Shown: positions 19,972 through 29,205, counted from the stretch's first letter. The stretch: 64,000 nt of DNA from Deltaproteobacteria bacterium (GCA_025353585.1 JANXOM010000253.1:1-64000), one strand, 5' to 3'. The notes: a model not told the origin generated them from the letters alone. Numbers and translations are program-made.

Positions 19972-20050
19972 GGCCGGAAGCGATACCACGCCGGCCCCGG
20001 GCCTCGGGCGGGTGCGGTCGGAGCGGTGCACGCCTGGTGAGGCGTCGGCC

Positions 20051-20124
20051 GCGGCGCGGAGGCCTGCGGCGGTTGCCGGCTCCGGGGACAACCGCACGTG
20101 GCGGTGCGGGCGAACGCGGGCGAC
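20051..20124 (+). repeat. Left inverted repeat flanking RAYT remnant
   Basis: GCGGCGCGGAGGCCTGCGGCGGTTGCCGGCTCCGGGGACAACCGC; 45 bp with 2 mismatches to the reverse complement of 20947-21020, plus a shared GCGAACGCGGGCGA block. Confidence 0.8.
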
Positions 20125-20134
20125 CGAGAGCGGG

Positions 20135-20629
20135 CTAGCCAGGCCGCTGCGCCGGCGTAGCATTCATCGAGATCGCCGTGGCCGTGGCCCACCCCGCGCG
20201 GACGAGCCAGGTCGCCGGCGCGCTCACCGCGAGCGGCTCGTTGCGCTCGGGCATCCGCCACACCGGCTCCGCGCGCCAGCCGGCGAACCGGCTCGCGGAC
20301 GAGAACCCGTCGAGGATCCAGTGGTCCCGGCCACGGCCGTGCTGCTCCTGGTGCGTCCGCCAGTTGTTCAGAAAGGTCGTCGATCGCGTTCCGGCACTGC
20401 ACGGCGAGATTGCGCGATCGCATCTCGATCGCCGGAGCCCGCCGCCGACGCGCTCGACGCGGATCACCACGCGCGCGCGCTCGGCCGATGTGATCGCGGC
20501 GCGCCGGCGGTGCGGCTCGGACTTGCGCGCCTTCGTGTGCTTGCGGCCCGCGTTCTTGCGCCTGCCGCCGTGGGTGTCGAGCACCATCTCCGTCTGGACG
20601 CCGCGCTTCCCACGCTGACATCCGACCAC
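20135..20629 (-). pseudogene. REP-associated tyrosine transposase (RAYT, Y1_Tnp-like) remnant, catalytic core deleted
   Basis: RAYT-like N-terminus (THGGRRKNAGRKHTKARKSEPHRRRAAITSAERARVVIRVERVGGGLRRSR) joined directly to a RAYT-like C-terminus (FLNNWRTHQEQHGRGRDHWILDGFSSASRFAGWR...PATWLVRAGW); the HUH and Tyr region is absent. Confidence 0.7.
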
Positions 20630-20946
20630 CCTCGCTTGATTGCGCCGATATGTTTCTGGGCCCTTTGCACGTCGACTGCGTCGGCGCAGAGCCTGTGGAT
20701 GGTGCCGGCTCCGAGAACATACGGATCGCAGAGGCAGAGCGTCGAGCCCGTTGCTTTCGCGGCGAGTACCGGTCGCGGCGCGCCGGGCCAGACCGATGAT
20801 GTGCGGCCTTTGCTGCCCTGCCGAACCGAACCGAAGGGTTGGGGGCGGGGCGACAGGGCCTGTGCGCGTTGTGAAAACACGGCCCGGCCGCGCTCGCCGG
20901 GGCCGCGGTGCAGTTCTTCAGGGCGCGACGGGCACCCGCGCGTCGC

Positions 20947-21020
20947 GATCGCCCGCGTTCGCCACCGCGCCGCAAGCGGTTGTCCTCGGAGCCGGCAACC
21001 GCAGCAGGCCTCCGCGCCGC
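20947..21020 (-). repeat. Right inverted repeat flanking RAYT remnant
   Basis: Reverse complement GCGGCGCGGAGGCCTGCTGCGGTTGCCGGCTCCGAGGACAACCGC matches 20051-20095. Confidence 0.8.
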
Positions 21021-21141
21021 CGCCGTCGCCGAACCGATCGTGAGCCCACGCTAGCTCGTCCGAGCGCGCCGCCTCGTCGCGACGAGCAACGCCTGGCTGT
21101 GCCTTCGTTGGCTCGACTTCGCCAGCGTGTCCGCGGCGCGC

Positions 21142-21312
21142 TTACTCGCGGTACACCTCCGCCAGGAGCGCCTCCGCCTCCTCGAGCTCGTGGCGGCTGC
21201 GCGCGCGTCGGTAGAGGCCGTAGAGCGCGACCACGACGGCCACGCCGAGCCCGCTCGCCACGAGCCACACCGTGCGCGTGTACTCCGCGCCGTGGCCGGC
21301 CAGCGTGCTCAT
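21142..21312 (-). CDS. Small single-TM protein (56 aa)
   Basis: MSTLAGHGAEYTRTVWLVASGLGVAVVVALYGLYRRARSRHELEEAEALLAEVYRE; start overlaps the stop of the upstream gene. Confidence 0.55.
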   Translation of the reverse strand: MSTLAGHGAEYTRTVWLVASGLGVAVVVALYGLYRRARSRHELEEAEALLAEVYRE

Positions 21313-21995
21313 CACCGCCCCCCCGGCGCGGACCCGGGCGCGAAGACCGTGTCGAAGCCGCCATCGAACGCCGTCTCGCTCGCGATGATCGGCGAGGCGA
21401 GCGCCACGTATTGCATCAGCGCCGCCGAGAACAGCACCACCAGGATCGCGACCGGCACGAGCGACGCGGCCCGGTGCGGCTCGCCCGCGAGCTTGCGCTT
21501 CACCGCGCGCGCGAACAGCAGCGTCGCCGTCGCGAGCGCCACGTAGACCGAGCCGAGCGAGAGCGGGACGCCGGCCCGCGCGCTCGTGTGGTAGTAGATC
21601 GCGACGAGCGGGGCGAGCGTCGCGAGGACGAGCGTGCCGCCGAAGATCGACGTCGCGAACGCGTTGATGAGATCCGCGGCCGCGAGCTTCGCGTTGGCGA
21701 GCCGCAGCGCGACCACGCCCGCCGGCAGCGCCGTGAGCGCCGAGAGCAGGATCACCATCGGCACCTTGTAGACGTTCGCGAGGGCGAGCGCCGCCGACGA
21801 GCTCCCCGCCGCGACACCCCACAACGCGGACAGCACCAGGCCCGCGAAGAGCGCCCGCAGCGTCAGCATCACCTGGCTCGCGCGCGTGGTCGGATGTTCG
21901 AGCTCACCGCGACACGTGAGGGTCATCAGCTCCGAGAGCTGCGACGGTGAAGACGGAGACGAAGCGTGACTGGACATGGACGACATGGACGACAT
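21312..21995 (-). CDS. Hypothetical integral membrane protein
   Basis: Multiple TM segments; SD-like GGAGG 6 nt before the first of three tandem ATGs. Confidence 0.65.
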   Translation of the reverse strand: MSSMSSMSSHASSPSSPSQLSELMTLTCRGELEHPTTRASQVMLTLRALFAGLVLSALWGVAAGSSSAALALANVYKVPMVILLSALTALPAGVVALRLANAKLAAADLINAFATSIFGGTLVLATLAPLVAIYYHTSARAGVPLSLGSVYVALATATLLFARAVKRKLAGEPHRAASLVPVAILVVLFSAALMQYVALASPIIASETAFDGGFDTVFAPGSAPGGR

Positions 21996-22155
21996 GGACG
22001 ACCTCCACGGCGAGAGGCAGCAAGCAGTGGTCCAACCACTGCGCGCCCGACCTCGCCAGGTCGTGCCGGGCATCACCGGCCGGTGCCGCGTCGTGCCGGC
22101 GCGCGTGACGCTCGCGCACCACACCGGTGCGCCGACCTGTCACGGCTCGACGGAC

Positions 22156-23820
22156 TCACTGCAGCGGCACGTCCGCGACGACGTAGTTGCTCGCCGACGT
22201 GACCGTCGGGCTGCCGAGCTGGATGCCGGCAAACGACGGCAGCGGCAGCGTCGCCAGCGCGCTCGACGCCTGGCCGGAGATGAGCCCCCACGCGCCGGTC
22301 GCGATGCCCTCGATCTGCGTGCCGGTCAGCGGCAGCGCGCCGTCTTCGACCTGCGAGAGGACCTGCGCGTAGACGGTCGGGGTGTCGAGCGCCATCGTGA
22401 GCGTGCCCGATGGTGTGCCGGCGAGCTCGATGCCGGTCTGCAGCGAGAGCGCGAACTTCTGGAGCTCGGTGCCCGCGTCGTCCTGCACGGAGACAAGCGC
22501 GTCGCCGAGCGCGAGCTGCAGCTTGCCGTTCGGATCCGTCGCGGCCGTCGGGGGCAGGGACAGCGTCAGCACGAGCTTCGTGCCGGCGGGGTCGAGGAGC
22601 GCGGCGACGGGGCCGAGCTGCGATAGCGGCACCGCCTTGTCGAACGCGCCGGCCGCCCACAGGCCCGCGAAGAGCTGGTTCACCAGGTCGTTCGCGACGG
22701 CGATGCCGAGGTTCGGCGAGTCATCCATCATCGCCTCGGAGCTCGTCGTCGCCTCGGTGAGGAACATGCCGCCGCCGCCGCCCGCGACGTTGACCGTGGT
22801 GTCGACGCCGATGAAGAGGCCGGTCGGCGAGAGCGTCGCCGCGGTCGGCGTGATCACGAGCGAGGTGTCGGCGCCGAGGACCGGCGTGGAGACGGGGTTC
22901 GCGAGGAGGCCGGCGAGCTTCGCGTTCGCGATGGACGGGACCTTGCTCTGGATCGCGCTCCCGAGCGCTCTCTCGATCTTGCTGCGCACGGTGCCCTCGA
23001 CGAGCCCGCTGATCTGGCTCGGGACGCCGCTGACCTGGAGGTCGAAGCCGTCGAGCGTGACCTGCGTGCTCGGCAGCGACGTGGCGAGCGCGCCGCCCCG
23101 GACGTCCACCCCGAGGTTGCCGGTGATGTGCGCCTTGGTCGCGCTGACGGTGATGGTGCCGCTGCCGCCGATGCAGGCGACCTTGAAGCTCGCGTGGAGC
23201 TTCACGACCACGTTGGAGATGACGACCTCGGTGGCGAGCGCGTTCGTCTGCGGATCGAGCGTGACGCCCAGATCGGAGAGGTCGACGCTCGTGATGTTGA
23301 CGGTGGCGCCGAGGCAGCCGCCGTTGTTGTAGACCGGGTTCAAGGTCTGCGCGATGGCGGTGTAGTCGATCGCCTGCGCGTCGGAGGCGACGGTGTTCGC
23401 GATCGTGGCGAGGACGGCGCGGCTCGCGTGGGTGCCGATCGGCGCCGCGAGCGTGCCGTCGCTCGGGGCGAGGGCGCCGGCGAGGACCGCGCGGACATCG
23501 CGGACGTCGTGGCCGGCGCTGTCGAGCGCGTGGGTCTCGAGGACGTCGATGCCGTCGGCGACCGCGACGGTGCTGGTGAAGGAGCCGTCCGCGGCGAGGG
23601 CGACATCCGCGTGGTCGACCGTGACGTGGAGCCCGGAGCCGCCGGTCGCGTGGCCGGTGACGGTGACGCTCTGGCCATCGACCGTGGTGCCGCGGGTCGG
23701 GGTGTCGATCGTGAGGGTCGGCACGGTGGCGTCGGGGCCGCCCGGGCCGCCGGTGCCCGGGGTGGCCGAGCTGCATGCGCACAGACCAGCGAGGAGCACG
23801 GCGGCAACGTTCTGCTTCAT
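22156..23820 (-). CDS. Large lipoprotein, Ig-like N-terminus and possible TULIP/BPI-like fold
   Basis: MKQNVAAVLLAGLCAC lipobox; VTLDGFDLQVSGVPSQISGLVEGTVRSKIERALGSAIQSKVPSI resembles BPI-like segments (weak). Confidence 0.65.
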   Translation of the reverse strand: MKQNVAAVLLAGLCACSSATPGTGGPGGPDATVPTLTIDTPTRGTTVDGQSVTVTGHATGGSGLHVTVDHADVALAADGSFTSTVAVADGIDVLETHALDSAGHDVRDVRAVLAGALAPSDGTLAAPIGTHASRAVLATIANTVASDAQAIDYTAIAQTLNPVYNNGGCLGATVNITSVDLSDLGVTLDPQTNALATEVVISNVVVKLHASFKVACIGGSGTITVSATKAHITGNLGVDVRGGALATSLPSTQVTLDGFDLQVSGVPSQISGLVEGTVRSKIERALGSAIQSKVPSIANAKLAGLLANPVSTPVLGADTSLVITPTAATLSPTGLFIGVDTTVNVAGGGGGMFLTEATTSSEAMMDDSPNLGIAVANDLVNQLFAGLWAAGAFDKAVPLSQLGPVAALLDPAGTKLVLTLSLPPTAATDPNGKLQLALGDALVSVQDDAGTELQKFALSLQTGIELAGTPSGTLTMALDTPTVYAQVLSQVEDGALPLTGTQIEGIATGAWGLISGQASSALATLPLPSFAGIQLGSPTVTSASNYVVADVPLQ

Positions 23821-23964
23821 CGTGCTGCGCTCGAAGTGCAACGCCGGGGCCGTCGCCGGACGCGCGCAACTTGCTGGAGTTGTTGGTGCAGACTGTCGTG
23901 GGCGGGAAGCTCGAGGCTCCGATCGCTGCCCCGCACGGTGGGCAGTCGCCAGGGACGGGAGGCC

Positions 23965-24687
23965 CTAGGCGGCCAGCGGCTGCACGATGGACTCGCCCGC
24001 GACGTCGATGGCGACCAGCGTGCGCTCCGGCACCTCGAGCCAGGCCTCGTCCGTGAGGCGCTCGCTGGCCACGATCGCGGCGGCGGTGCGGCGCTCCTCC
24101 TGCGCCGTGTGGCGCACGAGGGTGAACAGTGACCGGCCGAGGCGGTGGGCGTAGAGGCGCTCGCCACACGAGAACAAGAAGGTGGCGGAGCCGAGGCCGG
24201 CGAGGGCGTGGAGCTCGGCGACGCCCGTGGTGAGGCCGCGCGCGATGTCGCTGGCCTCGTCGACGCGCGTCAGCAGGAACGCGAACAGGCGCTCGCTGTC
24301 GGTGTCACCCTCGATCTCGGCGAGGCGGGCGGCCGACGAGCGGGCCACGAGCGCAGCGACGGCCTTCACGGTGCCGTTGTGCGCGAACACGAAGGCGCCG
24401 CGGCGGAAGGGATGCGTGTTGGCGAGCTTCGCCTCGCCGACGGTCTTCTGCCGGACATGGGCGACGAGGAGGCGGGTCGCGACTTGATCGACGAGCTCGT
24501 CGTACTTCGCGCAGCGCGCGGCGCACTCGGTGCTGCGGTGGAGCATCCAGTCATCCTGCGTGCGGAGCGCGACGCCCCAGCCATCCGGGTGCTCGTTCGA
24601 CAGGGTCCGCAGGCTCCGCGGCGCATCCCGGAGCAGCTCGCGCGCCTGGATCGGCCGCGCCGCCGTGAGACCGAACATTCGACACAT
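23965..24687 (-). CDS. Class II glutamine amidotransferase (YafJ-like)
   Basis: MCRMFGLTA catalytic Cys near the N-terminus, NEHPDGWGVAL, THPFRRGAFVFAHNGTVK. Confidence 0.9.
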   Translation of the reverse strand: MCRMFGLTAARPIQARELLRDAPRSLRTLSNEHPDGWGVALRTQDDWMLHRSTECAARCAKYDELVDQVATRLLVAHVRQKTVGEAKLANTHPFRRGAFVFAHNGTVKAVAALVARSSAARLAEIEGDTDSERLFAFLLTRVDEASDIARGLTTGVAELHALAGLGSATFLFSCGERLYAHRLGRSLFTLVRHTAQEERRTAAAIVASERLTDEAWLEVPERTLVAIDVAGESIVQPLAA

Positions 24688-24737
24688 CGCTATCTCTCCA
24701 CTATATGCAACGTCGGCGCTCGGGCGAGTATTCAGAG

Positions 24738-25172
24738 ATGGCCTTCCGTCCGTTCGAGGCGCGCTGCCTCGCTGCCGTGCTGCTCGTCGCGTGCGGTGGC
24801 AAGGACGCCGCGCCGCCACCCGTCGTCGTCCGCGTTCCTCCTACGAGGGCCGCGCCTTCCCCCGGTGTCAACCCCGCGCTCGCGACGGCGATGGCGGCGC
24901 ACATCGACGCGCGCTGCTTGCCGATCGTCGCGAAGGCGTGCGGGTGCGTGTACGCGTGCGCGAAGGGGATCAGCACGGACGGGACGCGCTGGACGGTGAC
25001 GTCGGCGGCCTGGAAGGGGACGCCGCTGGCGGCGACGATCGAGCCATGGTGCGTGGGCGGGGCGTGCACGGATGCGTTCGCGGCGGAGATCGTCTGCGAT
25101 GGGATCTGCGCGCCGAAAGCGGCGGACGCGACGTGCCACATGAACAAGGATCTCGAGTGCGTCGGGGGCTAG
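24738..25172 (+). CDS. Hypothetical Cys-rich lipoprotein
   Basis: Lipobox LLVAC; several Cys residues; short co-directional gene overlapping the next. Confidence 0.55.
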   Translation: MAFRPFEARCLAAVLLVACGGKDAAPPPVVVRVPPTRAAPSPGVNPALATAMAAHIDARCLPIVAKACGCVYACAKGISTDGTRWTVTSAAWKGTPLAATIEPWCVGGACTDAFAAEIVCDGICAPKAADATCHMNKDLECVGG

Positions 25173-25837
25173 CCGCGCTGCTGCTGCTCCTGCTGCACCT
25201 TCGGGCGACCGGCGTGGCGCGCGCGGATGACGCCGCGGATCTGGCGGCGATCACGGCCGCCGTGCCGGTGTGCGACGCGGCGCGCGCGCACTGCTTCGGG
25301 CTGCAGCTGCACGTAGTGGCGGGCGAGCGCGGCGGGTTCGTCGTGACGCCGGCGTGGATCGCGGCGCAGGTGGCGACGGCGAACAAGCACTTCGCGGCGC
25401 TCGGCGTCGGCTTCCAGCTCGCGGGCGTGGACGGCTTGCCGGCGAGCGCGGCGCACATCGAGACGCGTGGCCAGCGCAACCAGCTCGCGGCGCACCTCGG
25501 GGGCCCGGTGGTGCACGTGTTCTTCATCGCGAAGCTGGCGGACGTCGACGAGCCGGGCGCGCCGGTCTACGGCGTCACGTGGCGCGTGCCGAAGGACGAC
25601 CGCAAGTACGTCATCGTCGCCGGCAATGCGTTCGAGCGCACGCTGGCGCACGAGCTCGGCCACGTCTTCGGGCTGCCGCACTCCGAGTACGCGATCAGCA
25701 TCATGAACAAGACGAAGCGCGATCAGCCGCCGATGGACGAGCGCCGGTTCGCCGACGAGGAGCTGGCCGCGATGAAGCCGACCGTGGCGGAGCTCGTCCG
25801 CCACAAGGTGCTGGCCGAGCTGAAGCCGGCGTCGTGA
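25157..25837 (+). CDS. Secreted zinc metalloprotease (matrixin/metzincin-like)
   Basis: Signal peptide and HELGHVFGLPHSEYAISIMNK metzincin motif with Met-turn. Confidence 0.85.
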   Translation: MRRGLAALLLLLLHLRATGVARADDAADLAAITAAVPVCDAARAHCFGLQLHVVAGERGGFVVTPAWIAAQVATANKHFAALGVGFQLAGVDGLPASAAHIETRGQRNQLAAHLGGPVVHVFFIAKLADVDEPGAPVYGVTWRVPKDDRKYVIVAGNAFERTLAHELGHVFGLPHSEYAISIMNKTKRDQPPMDERRFADEELAAMKPTVAELVRHKVLAELKPAS

Positions 25838-26106
25838 CGGGGGACGAGCTCCTCGCGGAGGTGATCGTGACGGGGAGGCGGGCGTTTCCGTCCCTGCCGG
25901 ATCTCGAGGTGATCGAGCGACCGGGGTGGCTGCAGATCATCACGCCGTCGATCGCGCCGTCGTCCTCCCGACGCACCGCGGTCAGGGCCTCTACGGCGCG
26001 CTCGTCCACGCGCGGCTCGCCCACGCGAGCGAGGCGACCTCGGCCCCGATCCTTGCCCAGCTCGGCTTCGCCACCGTCTGCCGCTCCCAGATGTTCTTCG
26101 GCTCGC
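25834..26106 (+). pseudogene. GNAT acetyltransferase remnant
   Basis: GTG overlaps the protease stop. N-terminus in one frame (VTGDELLAEVIVTGRRAFPSLPDLEVIERPGWLQIITPS); THRGQGLYGALVHARLAHASEATSAPILAQLGFATVCRSQMFFG in another frame; shortened middle. Confidence 0.6.
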
Positions 26107-26109
26107 CGC

Positions 26110-26372
26110 GGGGACGGTGTCACACCTGTCAACCTGGGCGTTGTGACAACCATAGTCATTTCAGCTGCTTGACCAGGGACGGTGTAACACCTGTCCGGGT
26201 GTGGTCTGGTCCTGCCGACCGCGGGAGGCGACGTCGCCGGTCGCCTACTGCCCGTCCGATCGTCCGTCGCTCCGCGGGTCGGGCGGACAAGTGTTACACC
26301 GTCCCCAGGTAACATCCTGGAATCATCGAAGTATTTCCACGGCTCGGGTTGACAGGTCTTACACCGTCCCCC
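26110..26372. repeat. REP-like nested inverted doublet ('empty' cassette)
   Basis: GGGGACGGTGTCACACCTGTCAACC (26110) and AGGGACGGTGTAACACCTGTCCGG (26175), 65 bp apart; inverted GGACAAGTGTTACACCGTCCCC (ends 26306) and GTTGACAGGTCTTACACCGTCCCC (ends 26371), 65 bp apart. Confidence 0.85.
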
Positions 26373-26390
26373 GGTGGGGTAAACCAGGGC

Positions 26391-28586
26391 GTGAGCCAGC
26401 GCGTCGCCCATCGCATCTGTCCGCTGTGCGAGGCCTGCTGCGGCCTCGAGATCGCGCTCGATGGGGACCGCGTCACCAGCATCCGCGGCCACGCCGAGGA
26501 TGTCTCGTCGCACGGGTTTATCTGCCCGAAGGGCGCGGCCCTCGGCGAGCTGCACACGGATCCGGATCGCCTCCGCGCGCCGATGATCCTGCGCGACGGC
26601 GTGCACGTGGCCGTGACATGGGACGAGGCGTTTGCCGAGATCGAGCGCCGCCTCCCGCCGCTCCTCGCGGCCCACGGCCCCGCTGCCGCCGCGGTCGTCC
26701 TCGGCAACCCGACGGCGCACAAGGCCGGCCTCCTGCTCTACGGCGCGCGCCTCACCCGCGCCCTCGGCACGACCAACGTGTTCTCCGCCTCGACTCTCGA
26801 CCAGATGCCGAAGCAGCTCGCCGCCGGCTGGATGTTCGGCCACTGGCTCTCGGTCGCCGTGCCCGACATCGCGCGCACGGACCTCCTCGTCGTCCTCGGT
26901 GCGAACCCGCTCGCCAGCAACGGCAGCATGTGGACCGTCCCCGACTTCCGCGGCAAGGCAAAGGCCCTGCAGGCCCGCGGCGGCCGCATGATCGTCATCG
27001 ACCCGCGGCGCACAGAGACGGCCGCCCTCGCCGACGAGCACCACTTCATCCGCCCCGGCGGCGATGCGTTCCTGCTCCTCGGCCTCGTCCACACGCTGTT
27101 CGCCGAGCAGCTCGTCCGCCTCGGTCGCCTCGCCGAGCACACCGACGGGCTCGCCGCCGTCGTGGCCGCCGTCGCCGACTTCGCGCCCGAGGCCGTCGCG
27201 GCGCGCTGCGGCATCGCGGCGGCCACCATCCGGGCCCTCGCGCGCGACCTGGCCACCACGCCGCGCGCCGCGCTCTACGGCCGCATCGGCACCTGCACGC
27301 AGGAGTACGGCACGCTCGCGTCGTGGCTCGTCGACGTCATCAACGTCCTCACCGGCCACCTCGACGCGCCCGGCGGCGTGATGTTCCCGAAGGCCGCCGC
27401 GTTCGCCGCGAACACCGCCGGCGCGCCCGGTCGCGGCAAGGGCGTCACCACCGGCCGGCGTCGCAGCCGCGTGTCGGGCGCGCCGGAGGTCTTCGGCGAG
27501 CTGCCGATGACGTGCCTCGCCGAGGAGATCGAGACGCCGGGCGCGGGCCAGGTTCGCGTGCTGTTCGCGATCGGCACGAACCCGGTCCTGTCCGCGCCGA
27601 ACGGCCCGCGCATCGCCGCCGCCCTCGCGCAGCTGGAGCTGATGGTCAGCTTCGACATCTACCTCAACGAGACCTCACGCCACGCGCACGTGATCCTGCC
27701 GAGCTTCTCCGCGCTGGCGGACCACCACTTCGACGTCGCGTTCCCGCAGCTCGCGTGGCGCAACACCGTCCGCCACAGCTCGCCGCTCGTCCCGCCGCCC
27801 GCCGGCCACCCGCCCGAGTGGGAGATGCTCGTCCGTCTGATCGGCATCGTGCGTGGCCGCGGCGCCGCCGTCGATGTCCGCGCGCTCGACGACGAGCTCA
27901 CCGCCGAGGACGTACGCCGTGTCGCCGGCCCCGCGACGGAGGCGATCCTCGCCGCCTCCGCCCACCACACCGGCCCCGACCGCCTGTTCGATCTCGCGCT
28001 GCGCGCCGGCCCGTATCGGCTGACGCTCGATCAGGTCCGCGCCGCACCTGCGGGCCTCGATCTCGGCGAGCTCGCGCCGCGGATCCCCGAGGTCCTCCGC
28101 ACCCCATCGGGCAAGATCGAGCTCGCGCCGCCGCTGCTGATCGAGGATGTCGCCCGCGCCCGCGCCGACCTCGCGCGCCCGGTACCGGACCTCGTCATCA
28201 TTGGCCGCCGCCAGCTCCGCTCGAACAACAGCTGGATGCACAACCTTCCGATGCTCGCGAAGGGCGCGTTCCGCGGCACGGCCCTCGTCCACCCGACGGA
28301 CGCGGCGCGCCTCGGCCTCCGCGCCGGCGGGCGCGCCACCATCACGCGCGCCGGTCACGCCGACCGCAGCATCGCCGTCGAGGTCGAGCTCAGCCCCGAT
28401 ATCATGCCCGGCGTCGTCAGCCTCCCGCACGGCTGGGGCCACGACCTGCCGGGCGCGCGGCTCGCGACGGCGGCGAAGCGCCCGGGCGCGAACCTCAACG
28501 CGATTCTCGACGACCAGCTCCGCGATCCGCTGTCCGGCAACGCCGTGCTCGGCGGCGTCGCGATCGAGATGCGCGCGCTTGCCTGA
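26391..28586 (+). CDS. Molybdopterin-dependent oxidoreductase (formate dehydrogenase/nitrate reductase-like)
   Basis: CPLCEACCGLEIALDGDRVTSIRGHAEDVSSHGFICPKG 4Fe-4S motif; molybdopterin domains; C-terminal molydop_binding VVSLPHGWGHDLPGARL. Confidence 0.9.
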   Translation: MSQRVAHRICPLCEACCGLEIALDGDRVTSIRGHAEDVSSHGFICPKGAALGELHTDPDRLRAPMILRDGVHVAVTWDEAFAEIERRLPPLLAAHGPAAAAVVLGNPTAHKAGLLLYGARLTRALGTTNVFSASTLDQMPKQLAAGWMFGHWLSVAVPDIARTDLLVVLGANPLASNGSMWTVPDFRGKAKALQARGGRMIVIDPRRTETAALADEHHFIRPGGDAFLLLGLVHTLFAEQLVRLGRLAEHTDGLAAVVAAVADFAPEAVAARCGIAAATIRALARDLATTPRAALYGRIGTCTQEYGTLASWLVDVINVLTGHLDAPGGVMFPKAAAFAANTAGAPGRGKGVTTGRRRSRVSGAPEVFGELPMTCLAEEIETPGAGQVRVLFAIGTNPVLSAPNGPRIAAALAQLELMVSFDIYLNETSRHAHVILPSFSALADHHFDVAFPQLAWRNTVRHSSPLVPPPAGHPPEWEMLVRLIGIVRGRGAAVDVRALDDELTAEDVRRVAGPATEAILAASAHHTGPDRLFDLALRAGPYRLTLDQVRAAPAGLDLGELAPRIPEVLRTPSGKIELAPPLLIEDVARARADLARPVPDLVIIGRRQLRSNNSWMHNLPMLAKGAFRGTALVHPTDAARLGLRAGGRATITRAGHADRSIAVEVELSPDIMPGVVSLPHGWGHDLPGARLATAAKRPGANLNAILDDQLRDPLSGNAVLGGVAIEMRALA

Positions 28587-28779
28587 CCGCTGCTAGCTCG
28601 AGCGAGGCGTTACCGCCAAGGCGCCCCGGCGCAGGCGAACCTGGAGCTCGCCGCGCGGCCCGCCGCCGCCGCTGCGCCTGCTCCTCGGCGCGGACGCGCT
28701 CGTCCTCGCGAGCGAGGACACGCAGGGCCGGCTCGCGGTGAACGCGCAGCGGCGCGCGCGGCGCGCGTCGCGGGACGGG

Positions 28780-29205
28780 CACGCCTATTGTCCCGAAGCG
28801 GCTCGAGCTCGCGCGGCGGCGCACGGCGGCGGACGAGCCCCGGCTCGGTCGGCGTTCGGCTAGGCCAGCCGGTTCGACGCGCCGGTCGAACGCAGCGTGT
28901 TCGACGCGCACGTGCTGACGCTGCCGTTCGTCACGCACGACGCGGATCTCGTCGCGGTGCTCGCGCCCGGCCTCGAGGCGGCGTTCGCGTCCAGCGCGCA
29001 CGCGCGCACGCGCGTCGACGACGTTCGCCGCGCGCGGCGCCGCAAGATGTGATGTGCGGCGAGCGGCCGTCCGCCGACAGGCGCGCCGCCGAGCTCCACC
29101 TGCGCGCACGCTGCAGCGCCGGCGCGGCGAGCTCGGGACCTCGGACCAGGCGCTCCTCGACGACGTGCGCCAGAGGCCGCGCGAACCCTATCGGTGACGA
29201 CCGAC
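28780..29205 (+). pseudogene. AraC family regulator remnant
   Basis: Pieces spread over frames: PKRLELARRRT; SRFDAPVERSVFDAHVLTLPFVTHDADLVAVLAPGLEAAF; CGERPSADR...AAELHL; TLQRRRGELGTSDQALLDDVRQ; separated by in-frame stops and frameshifts. Confidence 0.6.

Noticed and set aside
26349-26391. Earlier start of the molybdopterin oxidoreductase inside the repeat
   Set aside because: The extra residues (MTGLTPSPGGVNQG) derive from the repeat; GTG 26391 precedes the conserved CPLCEACC motif.
28607-28640. GGCGTTACCGCCAAGGCGCCCCGGCG as a second 'accgccaaggcgcc' dispersed repeat
   Set aside because: Too short, no inverted partner nearby; resemblance to the 16055 element is weak.
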